57,756 nt of DNA, from positions 1-57,756 of the forward strand of contig JANQLT010000078.1 of assembly GCA_028280455.1 (NCBI GenBank). The letters run 5' to 3'. This DNA is from Kiloniellales bacterium (GTDB lineage Bacteria > Pseudomonadota > Alphaproteobacteria > Kiloniellales > JAKSDN01). How positions within the stretch are numbered: the first letter of the stretch is position 1; the number at the start of each line of letters is the position of its first letter. Made by a program: the position numbers and the translations under genes. Shown piece after piece: positions 45,589-54,225 of the stretch. The notes under the pieces were generated by a model, which was given only the letters and a program-made list of their open reading frames with translations, was not told the origin of the DNA and searched no databases.

Positions 45589-46863
45589 TCAATAGGCCGC
45601 GTCGAGCTGCTTCACCGCGTCCTCGACGCTGATGTTGCCGGCCGGCAGGGCGTTGTTGATCACCTGGGTGAAGACCTCTTTCGGCTTGCCGCTCATGACC
45701 TGGATCGGGATGCCGAAGAAGTACTTCGAGCCCTCGTTGGTCGCGGCGATCATGCTGAAATAGTCGGCCGCGCGGGCGTCGGTCATCTTCGAAGGATCGG
45801 CCTTGATGCCGGTCTGCACCTTGACGTTGTCGAGCCAGCGGTTGCCGACCTCCGGGTTGAGAAAGGCGTCGAAGAACTTCAAGACCGCCTCCGGATGCTC
45901 GCTGTCGGCATTGGCCACGTAGCTGCCGCCGACGGCGATGGTGCGGCATTCGTTGCAGACCGCGCCCGGCACCGCCGGGAACTGCATGATGCCGAGCGGG
46001 AAGCCGTCCGGCTGGCCGCCCTTGTCCGGCTCGTTGAAGGCACGCGAGGTGTACCAGCTACCGTTGATGAACATGAGGGCGCCGGGCTTGGTGTGGAAGT
46101 AGATGTGCGCTTCGGTCAGCTTCATGGTGGTGAAGGTCTTCGGCAGCAGGCCGGCGTCGGCCAGGCTGCGGACCCAGGTCAGGGTCTCGACCACGCGCGG
46201 GTCGCTCCAGGGGATCTCGCCCTGGAGCAGCTTGCCGTAGTCCGCCACGCCGAGCTTCTTGAGCAGCGCTTCGTGGGACAGGTGGGCGCCCGGGAAGGGC
46301 CGGTCGCCGACGCCGAGCGACATCGGCGTCACGCCCGCGGCCTTGGACGTCTCGATCAGCGCGAGGAAGCCCTCGGGCGAGAGCTGCAGGTTGGCCGGCA
46401 GCTTGACGCCGAGGTCGGCCAGCTTGTCCTTGTTGTAGTAGAGCTCGACCGTCCAGGCCTCCAGCGGCAGGCCGTAGGGCTTGCCCTGGTAGGTCCAGGC
46501 CTCTTTGGCCCAGGGCTCGACGGCCGCCCAGTTGAGCGGCGAGAGGTCGAGCAGGAAGCCGTTGTCCATGTATTCGACCTGGTCGGGCTCGGCGTAGAAG
46601 ATGTCCGGCGCCTGGCCCGCGCGCAGCGCGGTCTTGAGGGCCGCGTAGAGCGCGTTCTTCTCGTACCAGGTCGGCTTGATCTTGATGGTCGGGTTGGCCG
46701 CCTCGAAGTCGGCGATGGCCGCCTCGACGAAGGAGCGCTTCGGCACCTCGGCCGACCAGTGGCTCCAGAGCGTCAGCTCGATGTCCTGCGCGGCGGCCGG
46801 GCCGGCGAAGCCCGCCAGGCCGACGACGCCGGCCAGAAAGCCGGAGAGCAACGTGCGTTTCAT
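45589..46863 (-). CDS. Carbohydrate ABC substrate-binding protein
   Basis: This is a 424-residue extracellular solute-binding protein of family 1. A Sec signal peptide (MKRTLLSGFLAGVVGLAGFAGPAAAQ) is followed by the mature start DIELTLWSHW. Typical family stretches include DFEAANPTIKIK, APDIFYAEPDQ and GALMFINGSWY. The start at 46863 was chosen for its signal peptide and a GGGAGGA ribosome site; the frame stays open upstream without a signal. It is the first gene of the minus-strand catabolic operon, divergent from the GntR regulator. Confidence 0.93.
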   Translation of the reverse strand: MKRTLLSGFLAGVVGLAGFAGPAAAQDIELTLWSHWSAEVPKRSFVEAAIADFEAANPTIKIKPTWYEKNALYAALKTALRAGQAPDIFYAEPDQVEYMDNGFLLDLSPLNWAAVEPWAKEAWTYQGKPYGLPLEAWTVELYYNKDKLADLGVKLPANLQLSPEGFLALIETSKAAGVTPMSLGVGDRPFPGAHLSHEALLKKLGVADYGKLLQGEIPWSDPRVVETLTWVRSLADAGLLPKTFTTMKLTEAHIYFHTKPGALMFINGSWYTSRAFNEPDKGGQPDGFPLGIMQFPAVPGAVCNECRTIAVGGSYVANADSEHPEAVLKFFDAFLNPEVGNRWLDNVKVQTGIKADPSKMTDARAADYFSMIAATNEGSKYFFGIPIQVMSGKPKEVFTQVINNALPAGNISVEDAVKQLDAAY

Positions 46864-46994
46864 GGGGTCCTCCCTTGCGATTCCTCTTGTCGCCACCGCG
46901 ATGGCCGCCGCCAGCGCGGCGGCGGTCGACGGCGTCGTGGCCTGTTGGATCGGCCTTGACGGCAGGCTAGGAGGGGTCGGCTCAACGGTCAATA

Positions 46995-47010
46995 AGATTA
47001 TTGATAATCT
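46995..47010. promoter_or_regulatory. Probable GntR operator
   Basis: AGATTATtgATAATCT is a perfect inverted repeat with 7-bp arms in the 176-bp gap between the binding-protein gene and the divergent GntR gene. It is embedded in AT-rich sequence that contrasts with its surroundings and lies about 30 bp before the regulator start. FCD-type GntR proteins bind short dyads of this form. Confidence 0.7.
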
Positions 47011-47039
47011 AATCGAGGATTGTAGCATGGCCTGAGGCT

Positions 47040-47780
47040 ATGGCAGAGATGAGCCCTGCGCAGCGCCGGCGGGAGGCCATGGACAGCAGCGTCAAGGTGC
47101 CGGAGCAGGCGGCGGAGACGGCCCAGGACACGGCCGAGATCACGGCCGAGGAGCTGACCCGCAGCTTGGAGTTCGACATCCTCTTCGGCCGGCTCCGGCC
47201 GCGCGAGCGCCTGGTCGAGGACTCCCTGATGGAGCGCTTTCGCGCCAAGCGGCACGCGGTGCGCCAGGCCCTGACCGATCTGGAGCGCATGGGCATCGTC
47301 GTGCGGGTGCCCAACCGCGGCGCCACGGTCCGCGACTTCAGCGCCCGCGAGGTCGAGGAGATCGCCGAGATCCGCGAGACCCTGCAGCGCCAGGCCGCCG
47401 AGCGCATGCCGCTACCGCTCGAGGAGACGCGCCTGGCCGCCCTGGAGGCGACCCAGCGCCGCCACGACGAGGCGGTGGCGCGGCGCGACCCCCGCGCCAT
47501 CGACGACGCCAACGAGGCCTTCCACGCGCTCTTCTTCGCGGCCTGCGGCAACCGCCATCTGTCCGACGCCATCGCCCACTACGCCTACCTGTCCCGCGCC
47601 ATGCGGCTCTACCCGATGGTCGACCCGCCGCTGCTCGAGACTCTGCGCGGCGAGCACTGGGCGATGATCGAGGCCGCCCGCGACGGCGACCGCCAGACCC
47701 TGAAGGACCTCGTGGTCGGCCACATCCAGCACTCGAAGCGGATCTACCTGGAGGTGCGCCGCGCCCTCGACGGCGGCTGA
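47040..47780 (+). CDS. GntR-family regulator with FCD domain
   Basis: The 246-residue regulator has a winged helix-turn-helix at about 37-105 (LFGRLRPRERLVEDSLMERFRAKRHAVRQALTDLERMG) and an FCD (FadR C-terminal) effector domain at about 107-235 (EIAEIRETLQRQAAERM; metal-binding type residues in DANEAFHALFF and HWAMIEAARDGD). It has an N-terminal extension of about 35 residues; a later in-frame ATG (MDSSVKV) is a possible alternative start. It is divergent from the eight-gene carbohydrate-type operon and probably represses it until a pathway acid binds. Confidence 0.92.
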   Translation: MAEMSPAQRRREAMDSSVKVPEQAAETAQDTAEITAEELTRSLEFDILFGRLRPRERLVEDSLMERFRAKRHAVRQALTDLERMGIVVRVPNRGATVRDFSAREVEEIAEIRETLQRQAAERMPLPLEETRLAALEATQRRHDEAVARRDPRAIDDANEAFHALFFAACGNRHLSDAIAHYAYLSRAMRLYPMVDPPLLETLRGEHWAMIEAARDGDRQTLKDLVVGHIQHSKRIYLEVRRALDGG

Positions 47781-47906
47781 CCGGCACCGACAGCCCGGCG
47801 CCGGCTGGCCGCTTCCGCTCCTCCGAGCGGCCCTGGCCACGCCATTGACCGGCCGACGAGGGCTCCCAACAATACGGCCTGGACCCTGCAGGGTGCGGAC
47901 CGGCAC

Positions 47907-50615
47907 ATGCTGATCGAGACCAAGCTCCACCCACCCGTGCTCAAGCCGGGCCTGATCGAGAGGCCGGGCCTGCTGCGGGAGCTCAATGCCGCGGGTGGCG
48001 CGCGGATCGCCGTGGTCTCGACGCCCGCGGGCTACGGCAAGACCACCCTGCTCGGCCAATGGGCCGCGTCGCTGCGCGACCAGGGCTCGGCGGTCGGCTG
48101 GCTGTCGCTCGACCAGCAGGACGACAACATCGGCCGCTTCCTCGAGTACGTCGTCGCCGCCGTCACCCGGGCCGCCCCCGACGTGGGCGACGGCCTCAAC
48201 GCGCTGCTGCGCTCGAGTCCGCTGCCGCAGGTCAGCTCCACCCTGACGGCCCTGGTCAATGATCTCAGCCGGCGGACGCAGCCGCTCTGGCTGATGCTGG
48301 ACGACTGCCACCACCTCTCGTCGCCGGAGGTCGCCGACTTCCTGGATGCGCTCCTGGTCTATGCCCCGCCGTCCATTCGGCTGGTCCTGGCCACCCGGGG
48401 GAGCGTGCCGCTGAAGGTGGCCAACCTGAGGGTCAAGGGCCAGTTGCTGTGGCTGGACGAAGCGAGCCTGCGCTTCTCGCTCGACGAGTCCGAGCGCTTC
48501 CTGAACGGCGCCCAGGGTCTCGCCCTCGAGCCCAGCGATCTCGCGGTCCTGCAGAGCCGCACCGAGGGCTGGATCGCCGGCCTGCAGCTCGCCTCGGTGT
48601 CGCTGCGCAACCGGCAGGAGCGCCACGATTTCATCCGCCGCTTCTCCGGCAGCGATCGCGACGTCGCCGGCTTCCTGCTGCACGACGTCCTGGAGAGCCA
48701 GTCGCCGGGCCTGATCGACTTCCTGCTCAAGAGCGCCGTGCTCGAGAGGCTGTCCGTGCCGCTCGCCGAGGCGGTCACCGGCAGCGACGACGCGGCCGAG
48801 CTTCTGGCCGAGATCGAGGCCAAGAACCTCTTTCTCGTGCCGCTCGATGAAGGCCGAACCTGGTTCCGCTACCACCATCTCTTCGCCGACCTCCTGCGCT
48901 CGCGGCTCGAGCAGCAGGCACCCGAGGCGGTCGCCGACCTGCACGGCCGCGCCGCGGCCTGGCTGGCCGACAACGGCCATGCCAGCGACGCCGTGCAGCA
49001 CGCGCTCGCCATGGGCGACTCGGACCTCGCCGCCGAGCTGGTCGAGCGCTGCTCGATGCCGCTGATCCACCGCGGCGACGTGACCATGGTCCGGCAGTGG
49101 CTGAACCGGCTGCCGCCCGAGGCCGTCGCGGCGCGGCCGCGCCTGCAGCTCGCGCAGGTCTGGATCATGCTGCACATCAGCCACCCGCGGCCGGCCGCCG
49201 ACATCCTGAGGTCGGCGCGCAACGCGATCGCCGCGCTGGACCGCGAAGGCCGCCTCTCGGCGGAAGAGCGCGAGTCGCTGCAGGTCCAGCTCTTCACGCT
49301 GACGGCCGGCATCGCCAGCGCCGTCGACCGCTCGGCGACGGCGGCCCGGCTCGCCCGGCGCTGGCTGGAGCGCATCCCCGACAGCCACGCCTTCGCCAAG
49401 GGCACGCTCTGCAACGTGCTCGGCTACAGCAGCCTGGCGCTTGGCAAGCTGGAAGAGACCCGCCTCGCCTGCATCAGGGCCCGCGACTGCCATGAGCGGG
49501 CGGGCTCGGTCCTGGGGATCGTCTATGCCGATCTCATCACCGGGCTCGCGGAGGTCGCCGCCGGCAACCTGGCCGCGGCCCACGACCACTTCACGCAAGC
49601 GACGCGGCGGACGCAGAGCGAGCTCGGCGCCGGCTCCTATGTCGAGTCGGCGGTCAGCCTCTTCGAGGCCGAGCTCTACTACGAGTGGAACGACATCGAG
49701 ACCGCCGAGCGCATCCTGGAAGCACACGCGCCCGTGGTCGAGGAATGCGGCCTGGTGGTGCACGACCTTTCGAGCAAGCTCCACCTGGCCCGCATCCTGG
49801 CCTTCCGCGGCCGCCTGGGCGAAGCGCTGGCCATGCTCGAGCGCACGGAGCGGGAGGGCCTGCGGACCCGCTACCGCCGGCTCTTCGCCTGCGCCCTGCA
49901 CGAGCGGGTCAGGCTGCTGCTGTCGCGCGGCGACGTGCCGGCGGCCCGGCTGGCGTTGCAGGCGCGCGACATCGACGAAGAGCGGATCGCCGCCGCCGAC
50001 AAGCTGGGGCCGGCGAACGAGCCCGAGCTGATGGCGCTGGCCCGGCTGCTGCTGGCCGAAGGCCGGCCCGAAGCCGCGCTGCGTCTCCTGGATCGGCTGG
50101 TCGGCCCCTTGCGCGAAGACGGGCGCTGGCGGCGCTACGCCGAAGTGCGGGCGCTCACCGCCATCTGCGCCTATCAGGCCGGCGACGCGCTGACGGCGCT
50201 GGCGGCCATCGTCGAGACCGTCTCGCTGACCGCGCCGCAGAAGGCGCTGCGCTGCCTCCTGGACGAGGGCCGCCCGCTGCTCGAGGTCGTCAGCTTCGGC
50301 CGCAGCCGCATCCCCTCCTGGAAGACCGACGGCGAGACCGCCGGCTTCGTCGCCCAGCTCCTCGACGGCATGGACACGGCCGAGCTGGTCGAGCCGCCGT
50401 CCCGCCGAACCACCGGCCTGCCCCAGTTCAGCCCGCGCGAGGCCGAGGTGGCGCGGCTGCTCTGCGGCGGACTGAGCAACCGCGACGTCGCCAAGTCGCT
50501 CTCCATGGCGCCCGACACCGTCAAGTGGCACCTGAAGAACATCTTCGGCAAGCTCGGCGTCTCCAACCGCACGCAGGCCGTGCTCCGCCTGCAAGAGATT
50601 GGCCTGACAGGATAA
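47907..50615 (+). CDS. LuxR-family ATP-binding regulator (MalT/LAL type)
   Basis: This is a 902-residue large ATP-binding LuxR regulator. The N-terminal STAND-type ATPase has Walker A STPAGYGKTTLL (38-49) and Walker B-like LWLMLDDCHHL. The middle is a long helical-repeat region (about 400-800). The C-terminal LuxR helix-turn-helix is at about 832-895 (FSPREAEVARLLCGGLSNRDVAKSL, then TVKWHLKNIFGKLGVSNRTQAV). Proteins of this type are activators that assemble on an inducer. It lies 165 bp upstream of the carbamoylputrescine amidase gene on the same strand, so it probably activates that operon. Confidence 0.92.
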   Translation: MLIETKLHPPVLKPGLIERPGLLRELNAAGGARIAVVSTPAGYGKTTLLGQWAASLRDQGSAVGWLSLDQQDDNIGRFLEYVVAAVTRAAPDVGDGLNALLRSSPLPQVSSTLTALVNDLSRRTQPLWLMLDDCHHLSSPEVADFLDALLVYAPPSIRLVLATRGSVPLKVANLRVKGQLLWLDEASLRFSLDESERFLNGAQGLALEPSDLAVLQSRTEGWIAGLQLASVSLRNRQERHDFIRRFSGSDRDVAGFLLHDVLESQSPGLIDFLLKSAVLERLSVPLAEAVTGSDDAAELLAEIEAKNLFLVPLDEGRTWFRYHHLFADLLRSRLEQQAPEAVADLHGRAAAWLADNGHASDAVQHALAMGDSDLAAELVERCSMPLIHRGDVTMVRQWLNRLPPEAVAARPRLQLAQVWIMLHISHPRPAADILRSARNAIAALDREGRLSAEERESLQVQLFTLTAGIASAVDRSATAARLARRWLERIPDSHAFAKGTLCNVLGYSSLALGKLEETRLACIRARDCHERAGSVLGIVYADLITGLAEVAAGNLAAAHDHFTQATRRTQSELGAGSYVESAVSLFEAELYYEWNDIETAERILEAHAPVVEECGLVVHDLSSKLHLARILAFRGRLGEALAMLERTEREGLRTRYRRLFACALHERVRLLLSRGDVPAARLALQARDIDEERIAAADKLGPANEPELMALARLLLAEGRPEAALRLLDRLVGPLREDGRWRRYAEVRALTAICAYQAGDALTALAAIVETVSLTAPQKALRCLLDEGRPLLEVVSFGRSRIPSWKTDGETAGFVAQLLDGMDTAELVEPPSRRTTGLPQFSPREAEVARLLCGGLSNRDVAKSLSMAPDTVKWHLKNIFGKLGVSNRTQAVLRLQEIGLTG

Positions 50616-50633
50616 TTCCCCCGGCACAGTGAA

Positions 50634-50664
50634 GGCCGAGCGGCTCGGCCACCCGAAAGGGTGG
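50634..50664 (+). terminator. Two adjoining hairpins after the LuxR-type regulator gene
   Basis: GGCCGAG-cgg-CTCGGCC (50634-50650) is immediately followed, with a two-base overlap, by CCACCC-gaaa-GGGTGG (50649-50664), a perfect stem closed by a GAAA tetraloop. The hairpins lie 18 bp after the regulator stop, so the two overlapping stems could be alternative structures or a terminator. No T-run is present. Confidence 0.55.
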
Positions 50665-50780
50665 ACCGAATTTCCGGCCGTTACCCGAAGGGGGCGGGAC
50701 AAGCGCCGCGCCCTCCCCGATCATGGCCCCAACAACAAGTCCGATAGGACTGATGGCTTCAAGGCTTCGGGGAGACCACC

Positions 50781-51677
50781 ATGCGCCTCGTCTCGGTCGC
50801 GGTCACACAGATGGCCTGTTCCTGGGATCGCGACAAGAACATCGCGCGGGCCAAAGAGCTCGTCGAGGAGGCCGTCGCGAAGCGGGCCCAGGTCGTGCTC
50901 CTGCAGGAGCTCTTCGAGACCCCCTACTTCTGCATCGAGACCGACGAGACCTACTTCAAGGAAGCCACCAGCGTCGCGAAGAACCCGGCCATCGCGGCCA
51001 TGCGGAAGCTGGCGGCGAAGCACGAGGTGGTGCTGCCGGTCTCCTTCTACGAGCTGGCCGACGACGGCCGCCGCTTCAACTCGCTGGCGGTGATCGATGC
51101 CGGCGGCGAGCTGCTCGGCGTCTACCGCAAGAGCCACATCCCGGATTTCCCGGCCTACGAGGAAGCCTTCTACTTCTCGCCCGGCGACACCGGCTTCAGG
51201 ATCTGGGACACCCGGTTCCTTCGCCTCGGCTGCGGCGTCTGCTGGGACCAGTGGTTCCCGGAGGCCGCCCGGATCATGTCCCTCATGGGCGCCGAGCTGC
51301 TGCTCTATCCCACCGCCATCGGCCGCCCGACCGAGGACTCGCCCTACGAGGTCCCGAACTCGAAGCCGCATTGGCAGCAGACCATGCAGGGCCACGCCGC
51401 GGCCAACCAGGTGATGCTGGCGGCGTCGAACCGCATCGGCCTGGAGTCCGGCGGGGCCTTCCACATCCAGTTCTACGGCAGCTCGTTCATCGCCGACGAG
51501 ACCGGGACCAAGGCGGTCGAGCTCGGCGAAGAGGAGTCGCAGGTCGGCGTCTGCGAGTTCGATCTCGATCGGATCGCCGACTTCCGCAAGGCCTGGGGCG
51601 TCTTCCGCACCCGCCGCACCGACCTCTACGAGCCGCTCCGCAGCCAACGCGCGCCCGAATACCTGATGTCGCGCTGA
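50781..51677 (+). CDS. aguB: N-carbamoylputrescine amidase
   Basis: AguB hydrolyses N-carbamoylputrescine to putrescine, CO2 and ammonia, the last step of the agmatine route. The 298-residue nitrilase-superfamily protein has the catalytic triad Glu43 (LQELFETPYF), Lys117 (YRKSHIPDFP) and Cys154 (GCGVCWDQWFPE). These motifs and the length match plant- and bacterial-type carbamoylputrescine amidases closely. No agmatine deiminase gene is in the window. The gene begins a probable operon with the deacetylase and the branched-chain-type importer. Confidence 0.92.
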   Translation: MRLVSVAVTQMACSWDRDKNIARAKELVEEAVAKRAQVVLLQELFETPYFCIETDETYFKEATSVAKNPAIAAMRKLAAKHEVVLPVSFYELADDGRRFNSLAVIDAGGELLGVYRKSHIPDFPAYEEAFYFSPGDTGFRIWDTRFLRLGCGVCWDQWFPEAARIMSLMGAELLLYPTAIGRPTEDSPYEVPNSKPHWQQTMQGHAAANQVMLAASNRIGLESGGAFHIQFYGSSFIADETGTKAVELGEEESQVGVCEFDLDRIADFRKAWGVFRTRRTDLYEPLRSQRAPEYLMSR

Positions 51678-51726
51678 GGGCTTGCAGGCCAAGGCGCGGA
51701 CGACACAAGGGGGAAGAGAGCCAAAG

Positions 51727-52827
51727 GTGTCGACCGGTTTCGTCTTTCACGAGCTCTATCTCTGGCACAACACCTGGAACTGGGCCCAGGTATTCCCGCC
51801 GGGCCTGACCATCCAGCCCGGCGAGCATGCCGAGAACCCCGAGACCAAGCGGCGCTTCCGCAACCTCCTCGAGGTGTCCGGGCTGCTCGAGCGGCTCGTC
51901 TCCATCAAGGCGCGGCCGGCCAGCGAAGAGGAGATCTGCCGCTTCCATGACCCCGACTACGTGGCCCGCATCAAGCGGCTGAGCGACGAGAACGGCGGCG
52001 ACGCCAGCACGCTGACCCCCTTCGGCCGAGGCAGCTTCGAGATCGCCCAGCTCGCCGCCGGCGGCGCCATGGCGGCCATGGACGCGGTGATCGAGGGCAG
52101 CGTCAAGAACGCCTACGCCCTGATCCGGCCGCCGGGGCATCATGCCGTCGCCGATCTCGGCATGGGCTTCTGCCTCTTCTGCAACGCGGCGCTCGCCATC
52201 ATGCATGCCCGCCACAAGCACGGCCTGGGGCGGGTCGCCACGGTCGACTGGGACGTCCATCACGGCAACGGCACCCAGGCGGCCTTCTACGCCGACCCCG
52301 CGACGCTGACGATCTCGCTGCATCAGGACAACCTCTTCCCGCCCGACTCCGGCAGCCTCGCCGAGACCGGCGAGGGGCCCGGGCGCGGCTACAACATCAA
52401 CCTGCCGCTACCGCCCGGTTGCGGCGACGGCGCCTACGTCGCGGCCTTCCAACGCGTGGTCCTGCCGGCGCTGCGCGCCTTCAAGCCGGACCTCATCGTC
52501 GTGCCCTCGGGTTTCGATGCCTCGGGCGTCGATCCGCTGGGGCGCATGATGGTCAGCTCGGAAGGCTATCGCGCCATGACCCGCCTGCTCATGGAAGCCG
52601 CCGAGGCGCTCTGCGCCGGGCGCATCGTGATGACCCACGAGGGCGGCTACTCGGCCATGTACGTGCCCTACTGCGGCCTGGCGGTGATCGAGGAGATGAC
52701 CGGCATCCGCACCGGCGTCGAGGATCCCTGGGCGCCGCTCATGGCCGACTGGGGGCAGCAGGACCTGCAGCCGCATCAGGACGCGGCCATCGCCCGGGCC
52801 GAAGAGCTCTTGGCGGGCCTCCGATGA
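51727..52827 (+). CDS. Class II HDAC-like deacetylase (acetylpolyamine amidohydrolase type)
   Basis: The 366-residue zinc hydrolase belongs to the arginase/deacetylase superfamily. Active-site features are the His pair in RPPGHHA (138-139), the metal ligands Asp176 and His178 in DWDVHHGNGTQ, a further Asp in PSGFDASGVDP, and the glycine-rich HEGGYS near the C-terminus. Bacterial members deacetylate acetylpolyamines or small amides. Next to carbamoylputrescine amidase this suggests removal of acetyl groups from imported polyamines. The GTG start at 51727 follows a strong purine-rich ribosome site (gggggaagagag). Confidence 0.88.
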   Translation: MSTGFVFHELYLWHNTWNWAQVFPPGLTIQPGEHAENPETKRRFRNLLEVSGLLERLVSIKARPASEEEICRFHDPDYVARIKRLSDENGGDASTLTPFGRGSFEIAQLAAGGAMAAMDAVIEGSVKNAYALIRPPGHHAVADLGMGFCLFCNAALAIMHARHKHGLGRVATVDWDVHHGNGTQAAFYADPATLTISLHQDNLFPPDSGSLAETGEGPGRGYNINLPLPPGCGDGAYVAAFQRVVLPALRAFKPDLIVVPSGFDASGVDPLGRMMVSSEGYRAMTRLLMEAAEALCAGRIVMTHEGGYSAMYVPYCGLAVIEEMTGIRTGVEDPWAPLMADWGQQDLQPHQDAAIARAEELLAGLR

Positions 52828-52881
52828 GGGCCCCGACCGTCTTTCTCGCCCGTTGAGACCACCATACAAGGGAGGCAGAAC

Positions 52882-54207
52882 ATGGACAGGACGCTTGCAA
52901 AACCCAACGTCATCACGGGCCGGCGTAACTTCCTCAAGGGCGCGGCGGCGCTCGGCGGCAGCGCGGCGGTGCTCGCCGCGGTCAACGACGGCGCCCGGGC
53001 CGCGGGCGACCCGATCCCGGTCGGCCAGGCGGCGCCCCTCACCGATTTCGCCGCCGCCGACGGCGTCGAGTTCCGCAACGGGCTGACCCTCGCCTGCGAG
53101 GAGATCAATGCCCTGGGCGGCATCCTGGGCCGGCCGCTGGAGCCCCACTTCGAAGACACCAAGCAGATGGGCGACGCGACCAACGTCCAGGCGGTGCAGC
53201 GGCTGATCGACCGCCACTCGGTGCATGCCGTGATCAACGGCTACAACATCGGCTCGGGGGCCGCGATCCAGGACGTCATCGCCGACTCCGGCATCATCTA
53301 CGTGCACTACGACACCACCATCGGCCACAACAACCTGATCAAGGCCGATCCGAAGCGCTACTACGGCTCCTTCCAGGGCGACCCGGCGGAGGTCTGGTAC
53401 GGCGAAGGGCTGCTGAAGTTCCTGAAGGACCAGGAAGCGGCCGGCAGCTTCAAGCGCGAGAACAACAAGATCGCGGTGATTCTCTCGGCCGGCGTCTACG
53501 CCACCAACATCGCCAACGCCATCAAGGACACGGCGGCGGACTACGGCTGGGAGATCAGCCTGTTCGAGACGGTCAACGTGCCGATCTCCGAGTGGGGCCC
53601 GACGCTCGCCAAGATCAGGCAGGACCCGCCGGCGGTGATCGCCGTCACCCACTTCCTGCCGGCCGACCTCGCGCAGTTCATGGTGCAGTTCGTCACCAAC
53701 CCGACGCAAAGCCTGATCTACATGCAGTACGGCCCCTCGATCCCGGCCTTCCGCGACATCGGCAAGGAGGCGACCAACGGCGTGCTCTACGCCACGGTCG
53801 TCGGCGCCCTGCAGGACGAGATCGGCACCGCCTTCGAGACGCGCTACAAGGACAAGTACGGCGCCAACGCCGGACACAATAGCGGCGCCCAGCCCTATGA
53901 CGGCTGCTACGTCTGGGCGACCGCCGCCGCGCTGGCCGGCGGCAGCGGCGAGCCGGGCGACGACGAGCAGAACCGGATAGTGGCGAGCCGCATGCGCTCG
54001 CTGATCTGGCGCGGCGTCACCGGGACCACGCGCTTCATCGCCGACGAGAACACGGCCTACAGCTATCCCACCCAGACGCGCGACAGCTCGCTTGGCATGC
54101 CGCACCAGTTCCTGCAGATTCAGGATCACAACAAGGGCGGCCTGCTCGTCGCGCCGGAGCCCTACAGCACCTCGAGCTTCATGACTCCGCCCTGGATGAA
54201 GGGCTGA
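52882..54207 (+). CDS. Branched-chain-type ABC substrate-binding protein
   Basis: This 441-residue periplasmic binding protein is of the LivJ/UrtA/FmdD type. A twin-arginine signal (TGRRNFLKGAAALGGSAAV) precedes the mature start DPIPVGQAAPLTDFAAADG. The pattern EEINALGGILGRPLE followed by VNGY/IGSGAAIQDVI is characteristic of type I periplasmic folds that bind amino acids, amides or urea. AAGGGAGG before the ATG is a strong ribosome site. Given the neighbouring enzymes, its ligand may be an acylated or carbamoylated polyamine rather than a branched-chain amino acid. Confidence 0.9.
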   Translation: MDRTLAKPNVITGRRNFLKGAAALGGSAAVLAAVNDGARAAGDPIPVGQAAPLTDFAAADGVEFRNGLTLACEEINALGGILGRPLEPHFEDTKQMGDATNVQAVQRLIDRHSVHAVINGYNIGSGAAIQDVIADSGIIYVHYDTTIGHNNLIKADPKRYYGSFQGDPAEVWYGEGLLKFLKDQEAAGSFKRENNKIAVILSAGVYATNIANAIKDTAADYGWEISLFETVNVPISEWGPTLAKIRQDPPAVIAVTHFLPADLAQFMVQFVTNPTQSLIYMQYGPSIPAFRDIGKEATNGVLYATVVGALQDEIGTAFETRYKDKYGANAGHNSGAQPYDGCYVWATAAALAGGSGEPGDDEQNRIVASRMRSLIWRGVTGTTRFIADENTAYSYPTQTRDSSLGMPHQFLQIQDHNKGGLLVAPEPYSTSSFMTPPWMKG

Positions 54208-54225
54208 CAAGTCCCCGCTATAGCC

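Noticed and set aside
47412..50702. 1096-residue minus-strand frame opposite the LAL regulator
   Set aside because: Antisense shadow of a long GC-rich gene; no motif, ribosome site or domain.
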